Below are positions 53,772 through 60,950 of a stretch of 60,950 bases of DNA, one piece after another. Within the stretch, counting starts at the first letter, position 1; every line of letters starts with the position of its first letter. Position numbers and translations under genes: made by a program. The stretch is from positions 1-60,950 of the forward strand of contig JAFZAH010000016.1 in assembly GCA_017548275.1 (NCBI GenBank), read 5' to 3'. Under the pieces are notes generated by a model. It had not been told where the DNA came from. It did no database searches and saw nothing but the letters and a program-made list of their open reading frames with translations. This DNA is from Prevotella sp. GTDB lineage: Bacteria > Bacteroidota > Bacteroidia > Bacteroidales > Bacteroidaceae.

Positions 53772-55391
53772 ATGGAGAAGCGAAAATGGAATGCCAAGAA
53801 CTTATGGCCGATGTTGGCAATCATAGGTGTGGCGGTGGTATGCTTCTGTTTTTTCCAACTACTATATCCCTATCATTTTTTCTTTAAGGGTCAGAACCAG
53901 TTGTTTCTGATGTCGTGGTCGTACGTGGGCACACTGTTCGACAAGCCGGCTTGGGCTGCCTGTCTGGCGGGGGAATTCCTGACCCAATTCTATTATTACG
54001 ATGTGGCAGGTGCTGTGATTCTGACATTATCGCTCACTCTGTTGTTTTGGCTGGCATATAAGTCACTCAGCAGTTTGAAACTCAAAGACCTGAAGTACGG
54101 CAAACAGATCATACTGATAGCGGCTCTGTTCGTTGCCGTGCGCGAGGCATCGTGTCATCTGCACTATGGCTATACGCTGTCGTCCACATTCGCCCTAATT
54201 GGCGGACTGTCGATGTTTCTATTGCTACGCAGACTGATGACACGTCGATGGCCTTGGGCTTTGTTGGCTGTGCTGACAGGCACGCTGCTTTGTTACTGGC
54301 TGTTCGGTTATGGTGTATGGCCTTTCCTGCTGTTGTCAGCGTTGACCGTCTGGATAGTAACGGTGCCTGTCGCAGCGGCTTTTATCTTTCTATTGCCCTC
54401 GTTGAGAAGTTACTACAACCTGACCTTTTCCAACCTGTGCCAGTATCCGGGTGTTGAGCGTATGCATACCCCGGATTTCAACAGAGAAACCGACTTGCAC
54501 ATGATACATAGTTACCAGACGGGCGACTGGGACGATGTGGTGGAAACGGCCGAGTCGGACCCGGTGCTGAACAGTCTGAAGGTAGGAGACACACAAAAGA
54601 TTCTCACTCCGGAAGAACAGGTGTCGTCGACCGTCCGCCGATTCATCTATAACCTGGTTCAGGCGCAGAGAGGCAACCTGCCTGATGTGCTCATGACCTA
54701 TTTTCCCAACTATCTGGGCACCTTCACGAGCATGATAGGCACGAACATACCCATGATGATGTTCATGAATCTGCACGAGTTCTACTATGCCATCGGCGAC
54801 ATCTCCCGTGCTGAGCGCGGGGCATTCATGTCGTGCGTATCCGTGGCAGGCAACCGCAACGCATACGACATCAAGCGACTGGCAGAGTGCGCATTGGTGA
54901 GGAACGACCAGAAAGCCGCAGAGAAATTTCTCGGGTTGTTGCGCCAGACAATACCTTACAGGGAATGGGCAGAAAACGCTCCCAACGATGAGCGCTATAG
55001 GCAGAAAGCACAGTTCATCAATCTGCAGGACTCCATCACCCCAAGCGAAGACTCACACAACATCATGGTGCAACTGCTCGAATCGAACCCAGAGAACGAG
55101 GTGGCGCTCGACTATATGTTGTGCAGTCTGCTGCTGAAGAAAGACATAGACGGATTCAAACATGACTATGACCAATTCTGCACAGAGCGTCCACGCATCA
55201 AGAAACTCTATCAGGAAGCCCTCTGCATCTGGTTGATGAAACAACAGGCCACGGAGGAAGAGTGGCAGAAGTATATCAAGGATGAACAGGTGAAGAACCG
55301 TTTGAAGGAATATATGACGGACAGGTCAAACACAAGGTTCGCCGACACCTATTGGTTCTATTTCGACTTTTTCAACCTCGATGTCCATTAA
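53772..55391 (+). CDS. DUF6057 membrane protein
   Basis: 539 residues. About seven hydrophobic helices occupy the first ~220 residues (LWPMLAIIGVAVVCFCFFQL; VILTLSLTLLFWLAYKSL; LLCYWLFGYGVWPFLLLSAL). The remainder is a soluble, helical region with tetratricopeptide-like spacing (ADSEP-type turns, YDIKRLAECALVRNDQKAAE). I recognise it as the Bacteroidales DUF6057 family; function unknown. It is followed 15 bp later by a PD40/TolB-like lipoprotein gene and shares its promoter, so they likely act together at the inner membrane. Confidence 0.8.
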   Translation: MEKRKWNAKNLWPMLAIIGVAVVCFCFFQLLYPYHFFFKGQNQLFLMSWSYVGTLFDKPAWAACLAGEFLTQFYYYDVAGAVILTLSLTLLFWLAYKSLSSLKLKDLKYGKQIILIAALFVAVREASCHLHYGYTLSSTFALIGGLSMFLLLRRLMTRRWPWALLAVLTGTLLCYWLFGYGVWPFLLLSALTVWIVTVPVAAAFIFLLPSLRSYYNLTFSNLCQYPGVERMHTPDFNRETDLHMIHSYQTGDWDDVVETAESDPVLNSLKVGDTQKILTPEEQVSSTVRRFIYNLVQAQRGNLPDVLMTYFPNYLGTFTSMIGTNIPMMMFMNLHEFYYAIGDISRAERGAFMSCVSVAGNRNAYDIKRLAECALVRNDQKAAEKFLGLLRQTIPYREWAENAPNDERYRQKAQFINLQDSITPSEDSHNIMVQLLESNPENEVALDYMLCSLLLKKDIDGFKHDYDQFCTERPRIKKLYQEALCIWLMKQQATEEEWQKYIKDEQVKNRLKEYMTDRSNTRFADTYWFYFDFFNLDVH

Positions 55392-55406
55392 ACGCTAACC
55401 GGATTT

Positions 55407-56840
55407 ATGAAGAGAAAAGACATCTATACATACATGGCCACTGCCTTTCTGATGCTGCTGACGGCTTGCACCCCCACACCGCAAGACGTGAAGCAGAGCG
55501 ACCAGGAGGCAGATATATATCCCGACTACAAGGATGTGACCATACCCGTGAATATCGCCCCGATGAATTTCCTGGTGAGGGACGCTGAAGCCGTGGAAGT
55601 GACGGCCGGCGACCTGACGGTCAGGAGCCGTGGCGGCAATGTTGAATTCGGAAAGGGAGAGTGGCGCGAACTGTTGGAGGGGAACGACACGATAGCGGTG
55701 AAAGTGACGGCTCTGAAAGACGGGCAATGGACAGCATACAAGCAATTTCACTGGTATGTGGTCGCTGACAGTATTGACAGTTATCTGACCTACCGACTGA
55801 TAGAACCGGGCTACTCCGTTTGGAACCGGCTGCAAATCATCCAGCGTTGTGTGGAGAATTTCGATGAGTATGCTTTGGCAGACTACAACTTGCAAGAGAA
55901 CCGCTGTATGAACTGCCACACGCCATGCAGTAAGAACCCTCAGTTGTCGATGTTGTATGTGAGAGGAGAAGGCGGCGGAGCCATCCTCAACCAGAACGGG
56001 CGATTGAGAAAACTGAACATCAAAACTCCGGAGATGGTGGCGACTTCCACATATTTCCAGTTCTCCCCGTCAGGACGGTATATTGTGTTCTCATCGAATG
56101 TGGTTGTTCCGGCAGTTCATTCCATGCCGCAAAGGCGGTTGGAGGTCTATGACACAGAGTCGGACATTTATGTGGCAGACCTTGAGAAGAATTTGATTAT
56201 CCACTCTGAACTGTTGGCCCTACCCGACCGTCTGGAGACATTCCCCGCATTTTCACCTGACGGGAAATACATCTACTATTGCACATCGCCGAAAGTGGAA
56301 CTGCCTGAGGACTACAAGAGTCTGAAGTATGCGTTGGCAAGAATACCTTTCGACGAAACCACAGGCACCATCGGCACACAAGTTGACACGCTGTTCACAG
56401 AGCGGAGCGTATGCCATCCAAGAGTCTCTCCAGATGGGGAGCGGATACTTTTCTCGGTGCAGGACTTTGCGACTTTTCCGATATGGCATAAAGAGGCCGA
56501 TTTGTGGATGATAGACCTTCGGACAGGGGCGACAGACACGTTGCAAGTGGTGAACTCGGACATGTGCGAAACCTATCACAGTTGGTCAAGTAACTCGCGT
56601 TGGTTTGTATTCGCCTCGAAACGGGACGACGGACTCTATGGCAAACCTTATTTTTGCTATGTTGACCGCAACGGCAAGGCACATAAGCCATTCTGTCTGC
56701 CGCAGAAAGATCCTACGTTCTACGATGACTTCCTAAAATCATTTAATGCTCCTGAGATGGCCAAGGGCAAAATCCCTTTCAATGCCGTGGATGTAGCGGA
56801 AATCATGAAACGCCCTGCGGAAGCATTCAAATGGGAATGA
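55407..56840 (+). CDS. TolB/PD40-type beta-propeller lipoprotein with a CxxCH motif
   Basis: 477 residues with a lipoprotein signal (YMATAFLMLLTACTPT, lipid Cys about residue 21). The middle and C-terminal parts hold PD40/WD40-like propeller strands (YFQFSPSGRYIVFSSN, FPAFSPDGKYIYYCTSPK, HPRVSPDGERILFSVQDF). RCMNCHTPC near residue 172 has a CxxCH heme-c attachment motif, so covalent heme is possible, though one motif alone is weak evidence. Paired with the DUF6057 gene 15 bp upstream. Substrate or partner unknown. Confidence 0.8.
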   Translation: MKRKDIYTYMATAFLMLLTACTPTPQDVKQSDQEADIYPDYKDVTIPVNIAPMNFLVRDAEAVEVTAGDLTVRSRGGNVEFGKGEWRELLEGNDTIAVKVTALKDGQWTAYKQFHWYVVADSIDSYLTYRLIEPGYSVWNRLQIIQRCVENFDEYALADYNLQENRCMNCHTPCSKNPQLSMLYVRGEGGGAILNQNGRLRKLNIKTPEMVATSTYFQFSPSGRYIVFSSNVVVPAVHSMPQRRLEVYDTESDIYVADLEKNLIIHSELLALPDRLETFPAFSPDGKYIYYCTSPKVELPEDYKSLKYALARIPFDETTGTIGTQVDTLFTERSVCHPRVSPDGERILFSVQDFATFPIWHKEADLWMIDLRTGATDTLQVVNSDMCETYHSWSSNSRWFVFASKRDDGLYGKPYFCYVDRNGKAHKPFCLPQKDPTFYDDFLKSFNAPEMAKGKIPFNAVDVAEIMKRPAEAFKWE

Positions 56841-56948
56841 CAGAGGCAATTTTCACCTTATAATCATAAAACCTCACGGCCTCACAACCATAAAGCCGGG
56901 AAAAAAGGATATATCTTCAATTTTTGATGAATATTCTTTCAAAAAATT

Positions 56949-56978
56949 TTTGTGGTTCGCAAAAAAGTTGTACCTTTG
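56949..56978 (+). promoter_or_regulatory. Promoter of rpsO
   Basis: TTTG (56949-56952), an 18-bp spacer and TACCTTTG (56971-56978), with the ATG at 57022 about 43 nt downstream. Confidence 0.75.
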
Positions 56979-57021
56979 CAGCCGCATTTAGCAAAACCAA
57001 TATTTTTATCATTATTAAACC

Positions 57022-57291
57022 ATGTATTTAGACAAGGCAAAAAAACAAGAAATCTTTGGACAGTACGGAAAGTCTAACACTGATACTGGTTCCGCTGAGA
57101 GCCAGATAGCATTGTTCTCATACCGTATTTCCCATTTGACGGAGCATCTGAAAAAGAACCGTAAAGATCATACTACCGCACGGTCACTGACCCAATTGGT
57201 AGGAAAACGCCGCGCTTTGTTGAACTACCTGTACGACCGCGACATCGAGCGCTATCGTGCGATTATCAAGGCCCTGGGTCTGCGTAAATAA
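57022..57291 (+). CDS. rpsO: 30S ribosomal protein S15
   Basis: 89 residues, standard length. Binds 16S rRNA helices during 30S assembly. [24 protein letters not shown] and [21 protein letters not shown] are the conserved S15 helices. It has its own promoter and terminator, so it is monocistronic; in other bacteria S15 represses its own translation, and no obvious structure for that is seen in the short leader. Confidence 0.98.
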   Translation: MYLDKAKKQEIFGQYGKSNTDTGSAESQIALFSYRISHLTEHLKKNRKDHTTARSLTQLVGKRRALLNYLYDRDIERYRAIIKALGLRK

Positions 57292-57317
57292 TCCTGGTAA
57301 GACAACAATGAAAGAAC

Positions 57318-57355
57318 ATCTCCGCTTGACTGCGTGTCAGGCGGAGATTTTTTTA
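57318..57355 (+). terminator. Rho-independent terminator of rpsO
   Basis: ATCTCCGCTTGAC (57318-57330) pairs with GTCAGGCGGAGAT (57336-57348) with one wobble, then TTTTTTT. Confidence 0.92.
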
Positions 57356-57374
57356 TACCCACCTAAACCTTTCA

Positions 57375-57430
57375 GTAGTGAAGGAGTGGAGGAGTGAAGG
57401 AGTGGAGACAATAGTGCGCTAATTGTGAGT
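57375..57430. repeat. GGAGTGRAG minisatellite plus AGACAATAGT module
   Basis: GGAGTGGAGGAGTGAAGGAGTGGAGACAATAGTGCGCTAATTG, the third copy of the module seen at 35375-35440 and 41427-41477. Confidence 0.6.
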
Positions 57431-57495
57431 TGACGGGAATTGATGTGAATTCTAGGGTGTCTTGGGAGTTCTGGGGAGAATGTCTAATCATAATG

Positions 57496-57523
57496 CTCAA
57501 CGTTCAATGTTCAACGTTCAATG
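57496..57523. repeat. Short inverse copy of the heptanucleotide repeat
   Basis: Four GTTCAA(C/T)-type units, the reverse complement of the array at 17696-17835. Confidence 0.65.
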
Positions 57524-57607
57524 TACCCCCGGGGAGAGCGCTCTACACGCAACCAAATTATTGTGCAGAAAAAATGACAAAGACTAAAATAAACGACAAA
57601 AAATCAT

Positions 57608-57615
57608 TATCTTTG
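57608..57615 (+). promoter_or_regulatory. -7 box of the GH3 gene
   Basis: TATCTTTG, 30 nt before the ATG at 57646. The -33 box is unclear. Confidence 0.5.
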
Positions 57616-57645
57616 CAAACAGAAACACACTATCACTACTATCAC

Positions 57646-60240
57646 ATGAAAATTTACACTATTATCGCATTGTGCTGTATGACATTGACAGCCGCCGCAC
57701 AAGACCATCCTTATCAGAATCCGTCGCTCTCCGCTAATGAGCGGGCGAAGGACCTCTGCAGTCTGTTATCCCTGGAGGAGAAAGCCATGCTGATGCTCGA
57801 CGAGAGCCCGGCCATTCCCCACCTCGGCATCAAGAAGTTTTTTTGGTGGAGCGAGGCACTTCACGGGGCAGCCAACATGGGCAACGTCACTGTTTTCCCT
57901 GAGCCCATAGCCATGGCGGCATCGTTCAACCCCGATTTGCTCTATCGGGTGTTTGACGCCACGAGCACAGAGTTTCGTGCCCAATACAACGAGCGTATGC
58001 AACGCGGTTCGGGCATTGACGAGAAGTTTCACAGTCTCTCTGTTTGGACACCAAACGTGAACATTTTCCGCGACCCGCGCTGGGGACGCGGTCAGGAGAC
58101 CTACGGCGAAGACCCCTACCTCACCTCGGTGATGGGTACCCAGGTGGTCAAAGGATTGCAAGGTCCTGAGGACGCCAAATACCGCAAACTGTGGGCCTGC
58201 GCCAAGCACTATGCCGTACACAGCGGCCCGGAATACACACGCCACACCGCCAACCTTAACAACGTGTCGCCGCGCGATTTCTGGGAGACCTATATGCCCG
58301 CCTTCAAGACATTGGTGCAAGACGCGAAGGTGCGCGAAGTGATGTGCGCCTACCAAAGATTGGACGATGACCCTTGCTGCGGTTCGCAACGACTGTTGCA
58401 AACCATACTGCGCGACGAATGGGGATTCCAGTATCTCGTAGTCAGCGACTGCGGTGCCGTCTCCGACTTCTACGAGTCGCATAAGTCGTCATCAAATGCC
58501 GTGCATGCCTCCGCCAAAGCCACTATCGCCGGCACTGACGTAGAGTGCGGCTACGGCTACGCCTACCGCAGCATCCCCGAAGCGGTGAAACGCGGGCTCA
58601 TCTCCGAGGCAGAGGTTGACAAGCATGTCATCCGCCTGTTGGAAGGCCGTTTCGACTTGGGCGAGATGGATGACCCGTCGCTGGTGGAATGGTCGAAAAT
58701 CCCCTACTCTGCCATGGATTCTAAGGAGCACCGTCAACTCGCCCTCGACATGGCCCGCCAGACGATTGTCTTGCTGCAGAACAAGAACAACATCCTGCCG
58801 CTGCAAAAGAACAAAGAGAAAATAGCCGTCATCGGTCCCAATGCCGACAATGCACCGCTGATGTGGGGCAACTACAACGGCATGCCCAACCACACCGTGA
58901 CCATTCTCGACGGCATCAAGGCAAAACAGAAGAAACTGTTTTATGCACCCGGCTGCGACTTGACCTACGACAAGGTGATGGACTGCCTGATGGAATCGCA
59001 GTGCAGTTTTGAAGGCAAGAAAGGTTTGAAAGGGACGTTCTGGAACAACCGTAAGATGGAAGGCAAGCCCGTGACCACACAGTATTACACCACCCCGGTA
59101 GCCGTGACCACCGCAGGCATGCACAACTTCGCACCAGGCGTGCAACTGGAGGATTTCTCCGCCAAATATGAGACGGTGTTCACACCGAAGGAGTCGGGCG
59201 AATATGTGGTGAACGTGGACGGTTGCGGACACTTCGAACTCTATATCAACGGCGAGCGTAAATTCATGCACCACATCTGGCGCACCACGCCCAACCGTGT
59301 GCCCATCCAGGCAGAGAAAGGAAAGAGTTACAACATCGAGGTGCGATTCTCGCATATCGAGACCTACAACGCCAATCTGAAAATCAATGTGGCTAAAGAA
59401 CTGCCAATCGACTATCAGCAAACTATCCGTCAACTCGACGGCATCGAGAAGGTCATCTTCGTGGGCGGTATCTCATCTGCACTTGAAGGTGAGGAAATGC
59501 CCGTGGAAATCGAGGGATTCAAAGGCGGCGACCGCACAAACATCGAACTTCCGAAAGTGCAGCGTGATTTCCTCAAGGCACTGAAAGATGCGGGTAAAAA
59601 GGTCATCTTCGTCAACTGCTCGGGATCGGCTATCGCACTGGAGCCTGAAACTCAGAATTGCGAAGCCATTGTGCAGGCATGGTATGCCGGTGAAGAGGGT
59701 GGCACAGCCATCGCCGACGTGCTGTTCGGCGACTACAACCCCGAAGGCAAACTGCCGGTCACCTTCTATAAGAACAGCAGCCAGTTGCCCGACTATGAGG
59801 ACTATTCGATGAAAGGCCGTACTTACCGTTATTTCAACGACCCTCTCTACGCATTCGGTTACGGACAGAGTTACACGACGTTTGAGATTGGTAAAGCAAA
59901 TATCAAGAATTATCCTCACGACACCTTCGACGGCATCCGTTTTGATGTGAGCATACCCGTCAAGAATACGGGCAAATATGAAGGCAAAGAGGTAGTGCAA
60001 CTGTATATCCGCAACCTGTCCGACCCGAACGGTCCGCTGAAGTCGCTGCGCGCATTCCAGGGTGTTCGCGTCAAACCCGGCCAAACGGAGACAGTCACAC
60101 TGACACTCGACAAAAAGAGTTTTGAGTTCTGGGACGATGGAACGAACTCTATGCACACCAAGGTTGGTCAGTATGAGATTCTCTACGGCAACAGTTCGCG
60201 CGACCAAGATCTGAAGCGTACGACGGTCACAGTGGAGTAA
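57646..60240 (+). CDS. Secreted GH3 beta-glucosidase/xylosidase with PA14 domain
   Basis: 864 residues with signal peptide (MKIYTIIALCCMTLTAAAQ). GH3 N-domain: FFWWSEALHGAANMGNVTVF, SVWTPNVNIFRDPRWGRGQETYGEDPYL and the nucleophile LVVSDCGAVSDF. The C-domain (TIVLLQNKNNILPL, VIGPNADN) is split by a PA14 insertion (GTFWNNRKMEGKPVTTQYY to HFELYINGERKF), and an FN3-like domain ends the protein (VKNTGKYEGKEVVQLYI). The same layout is known from Prevotella xylan-degrading GH3 enzymes, so beta-xylosidase is as likely as beta-glucosidase. The open frame extends upstream into repeats; the signal peptide fixes ATG 57646. Confidence 0.93.
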   Translation: MKIYTIIALCCMTLTAAAQDHPYQNPSLSANERAKDLCSLLSLEEKAMLMLDESPAIPHLGIKKFFWWSEALHGAANMGNVTVFPEPIAMAASFNPDLLYRVFDATSTEFRAQYNERMQRGSGIDEKFHSLSVWTPNVNIFRDPRWGRGQETYGEDPYLTSVMGTQVVKGLQGPEDAKYRKLWACAKHYAVHSGPEYTRHTANLNNVSPRDFWETYMPAFKTLVQDAKVREVMCAYQRLDDDPCCGSQRLLQTILRDEWGFQYLVVSDCGAVSDFYESHKSSSNAVHASAKATIAGTDVECGYGYAYRSIPEAVKRGLISEAEVDKHVIRLLEGRFDLGEMDDPSLVEWSKIPYSAMDSKEHRQLALDMARQTIVLLQNKNNILPLQKNKEKIAVIGPNADNAPLMWGNYNGMPNHTVTILDGIKAKQKKLFYAPGCDLTYDKVMDCLMESQCSFEGKKGLKGTFWNNRKMEGKPVTTQYYTTPVAVTTAGMHNFAPGVQLEDFSAKYETVFTPKESGEYVVNVDGCGHFELYINGERKFMHHIWRTTPNRVPIQAEKGKSYNIEVRFSHIETYNANLKINVAKELPIDYQQTIRQLDGIEKVIFVGGISSALEGEEMPVEIEGFKGGDRTNIELPKVQRDFLKALKDAGKKVIFVNCSGSAIALEPETQNCEAIVQAWYAGEEGGTAIADVLFGDYNPEGKLPVTFYKNSSQLPDYEDYSMKGRTYRYFNDPLYAFGYGQSYTTFEIGKANIKNYPHDTFDGIRFDVSIPVKNTGKYEGKEVVQLYIRNLSDPNGPLKSLRAFQGVRVKPGQTETVTLTLDKKSFEFWDDGTNSMHTKVGQYEILYGNSSRDQDLKRTTVTVE

Positions 60241-60287
60241 AGCCATTTATTGTCCCAAACGAATGTTTATGGAAAGAATAGAATCAT

Positions 60288-60617
60288 ATGAGCACAATAT
60301 CTGCAAATAAACTTCTTTTTAATGCTTTCTTACTGTACTATCCGGAAGGTAAGACAAAAGAGTCCACGCGTGTGACACAGGGATATCGACTGAACGCGTT
60401 TTATGACTATCTCAAAGATTTGGGACAAGAAAACACGCCGAAAAACTTAACCCAGGAGAACATCAACGGCTATTCAGAGTTTCTGAAGAAAAGAGGCATA
60501 TCCCCAACAGCACGTCAACAGTATGTGCAACTCGTTTGCCGGCTTATCAACAAGGTTTTGGCTGTAAAAAGCGAATTCCGCGAATATGACATATCACCCG
60601 TCACAATTGACAAGTGA
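60288..60617 (+). CDS. Stand-alone integrase N-terminal (core-binding/SAM-like) domain
   Basis: 109 residues. The sequence (FLLYYPEGKTKESTRVTQGYRLNAFYDYLK; NLTQENINGYSEFLKKRGIS; TARQQYVQLVCRLINKVL) resembles the helical core-binding domain at the N-terminus of tyrosine recombinases. The catalytic domain with R-H-R-Y is missing; the frame stops naturally at a TGA, and a hairpin follows 26 nt later. It is either a decayed integrase fragment or a small DNA-binding protein. No recombination is expected from it alone. Confidence 0.6.
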   Translation: MSTISANKLLFNAFLLYYPEGKTKESTRVTQGYRLNAFYDYLKDLGQENTPKNLTQENINGYSEFLKKRGISPTARQQYVQLVCRLINKVLAVKSEFREYDISPVTIDK

Positions 60618-60642
60618 AGGTAATATTTCATTTACAATAATG

Positions 60643-60670
60643 TAGGGACAGGAGTAATCTCTTGTCCCTA
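60643..60670 (+). terminator. Stem-loop after the integrase-like gene
   Basis: TAGGGACAGGAG (60643-60654) pairs with 60659-60670, one wobble, with a 4-nt loop. The following T-run is weak, so it is a possible terminator only. Confidence 0.5.
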
Positions 60671-60715
60671 TATTGATGAACTTGGAGTTTTCCCCCTTTA
60701 AGTTTAGGGAAAGTC

Positions 60716-60756
60716 CCCCCGCACTTTAGGAGTAATCCTTTGTGCGGGGGATTTTT
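60716..60756 (+). terminator. Terminator-like hairpin overlapping the next promoter
   Basis: CCCCCGCAC (60716-60724) pairs with GTGCGGGGG (60742-60750), with an inner AGGA/TCCT pair, then ATTTTTC. Its right arm contains the -33 box of the next promoter. Confidence 0.75.
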
Positions 60757-60770
60757 CTGCCCTATATTTG
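60739..60770 (+). promoter_or_regulatory. Promoter of the last gene
   Basis: TTTG (60739-60742), a 20-bp spacer and TATATTTG (60763-60770) fit the consensus exactly. The ATG at 60817 is about 46 nt downstream. Confidence 0.75.
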
Positions 60771-60816
60771 CAGCAGAGAAACAAACAATATGTCTCACAT
60801 TTTAACACATACGACT

Positions 60817-60950
60817 ATGAAGAAAATGATGACACTGGCAGTGATGATGACGATAGCCATCCGTGCCGCAGCAATGACATATACCGAGGCTCGTAACGAA
60901 GCCCTGTTCCTCAGCGACAAAATGGCATACGAACTGGGTCTGAGCAACGC
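60817..60950 (+). CDS. Secreted protein of unknown function, N-terminal part
   Basis: 44 codons before the window ends. MKKMMTLAVMMTIAIRAAAM looks like a signal peptide, then TYTEARNEALFLSDKMAYEL. I recall similar starts in small secreted Prevotella/Bacteroides proteins of unknown function. Nothing can be said of the rest. Confidence 0.7.
   Translation, partial: MKKMMTLAVMMTIAIRAAAMTYTEARNEALFLSDKMAYELGLSN

Noticed and set aside
1-60950. tRNA or rRNA genes
   Set aside because: I saw no cloverleaf or rRNA-like segment in the spacers; a covariance-model scan would settle it.

Overview
The window looks like a chromosomal segment of a Bacteroidales bacterium, most likely Prevotella or a close relative. 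Promoters carry the Bacteroidetes -7 box TAnnTTTG (often TACCTTTGC), several with a TTTG -33 box about 19-20 bp upstream. Secreted proteins end in a short 'DGR.L...GIYI..GKK' tail. The set of a secreted C10 (SpeB-like) peptidase, an M6 peptidase, GH9, GH20 and PA14-bearing GH3 enzymes, DUF2723, DUF4827 and DUF6057 proteins also fits that group. Intergenic DNA is full of small dispersed palindromes and minisatellites.

Layout. 1-147 is the start of an IS982-type transposase running off the edge. 300-2844 is a secreted C10 peptidase split by a (TA)5 repeat. 3.1-5.7 kb is nrdD-nrdG (anaerobic ribonucleotide reduction) behind a long leader hairpin, then a Na/Pi cotransporter. 7.7-10.1 kb (GT2 glycosyltransferase and Wzx-type flippase, minus strand) and 14.6-17.7 kb (three glycosyltransferases, plus strand) are surface-polysaccharide genes. 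Between them, at 10.6-14.4 kb, lies a complete diversity-generating retroelement (DGR). 17.9-24.9 kb holds rpsP, a MATE exporter, a cytidylate-kinase-like protein, a YfcE-like phosphoesterase, a histidine acid phosphatase and a phosphoethanolamine-transferase-like protein. 25-33 kb holds a sugar oxoisomerase, an acyltransferase, a very large DUF2723 membrane protein, a polysaccharide deacetylase, queG and a threonine aldolase. 33-47.5 kb mixes secreted hydrolases (GH9, GH20, M6), an SH3 protein, a leucine-rich-repeat protein, glmM, a nucleotidyltransferase-DHH-DUF4827 operon and an HD-domain protein. 48.2-53.6 kb is a single AT-richer gene for a 1781-residue Hsp90/sacsin-like ATPase fused to an SF1 helicase, a plausible defence islet. 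53.8-60.9 kb holds a DUF6057/TolB-like pair, rpsO, a GH3 enzyme, a stand-alone integrase N-terminal domain and the start of another secreted protein.

The most notable system is the DGR. Its target is a membrane Ser/Thr kinase (cytoplasmic kinase, one transmembrane helix, C-terminal FGE-sulfatase/C-type-lectin-fold domain). The last ~42 codons form a variable repeat (VR, 12344-12473) that matches a template repeat (TR, 10664-10793) at all 94 non-adenine positions and differs at 24 of 36 template adenines. Between them lie a 159-residue HRDC-domain accessory protein and a DGR-type reverse transcriptase (GNLTSQ and YMDD motifs), whose stop codon lies inside the TR. A GC-rich hairpin sits just past the VR. 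The simplest reading is a receptor kinase whose sensor surface is rewritten by retrohoming, placed inside an envelope-glycan locus.
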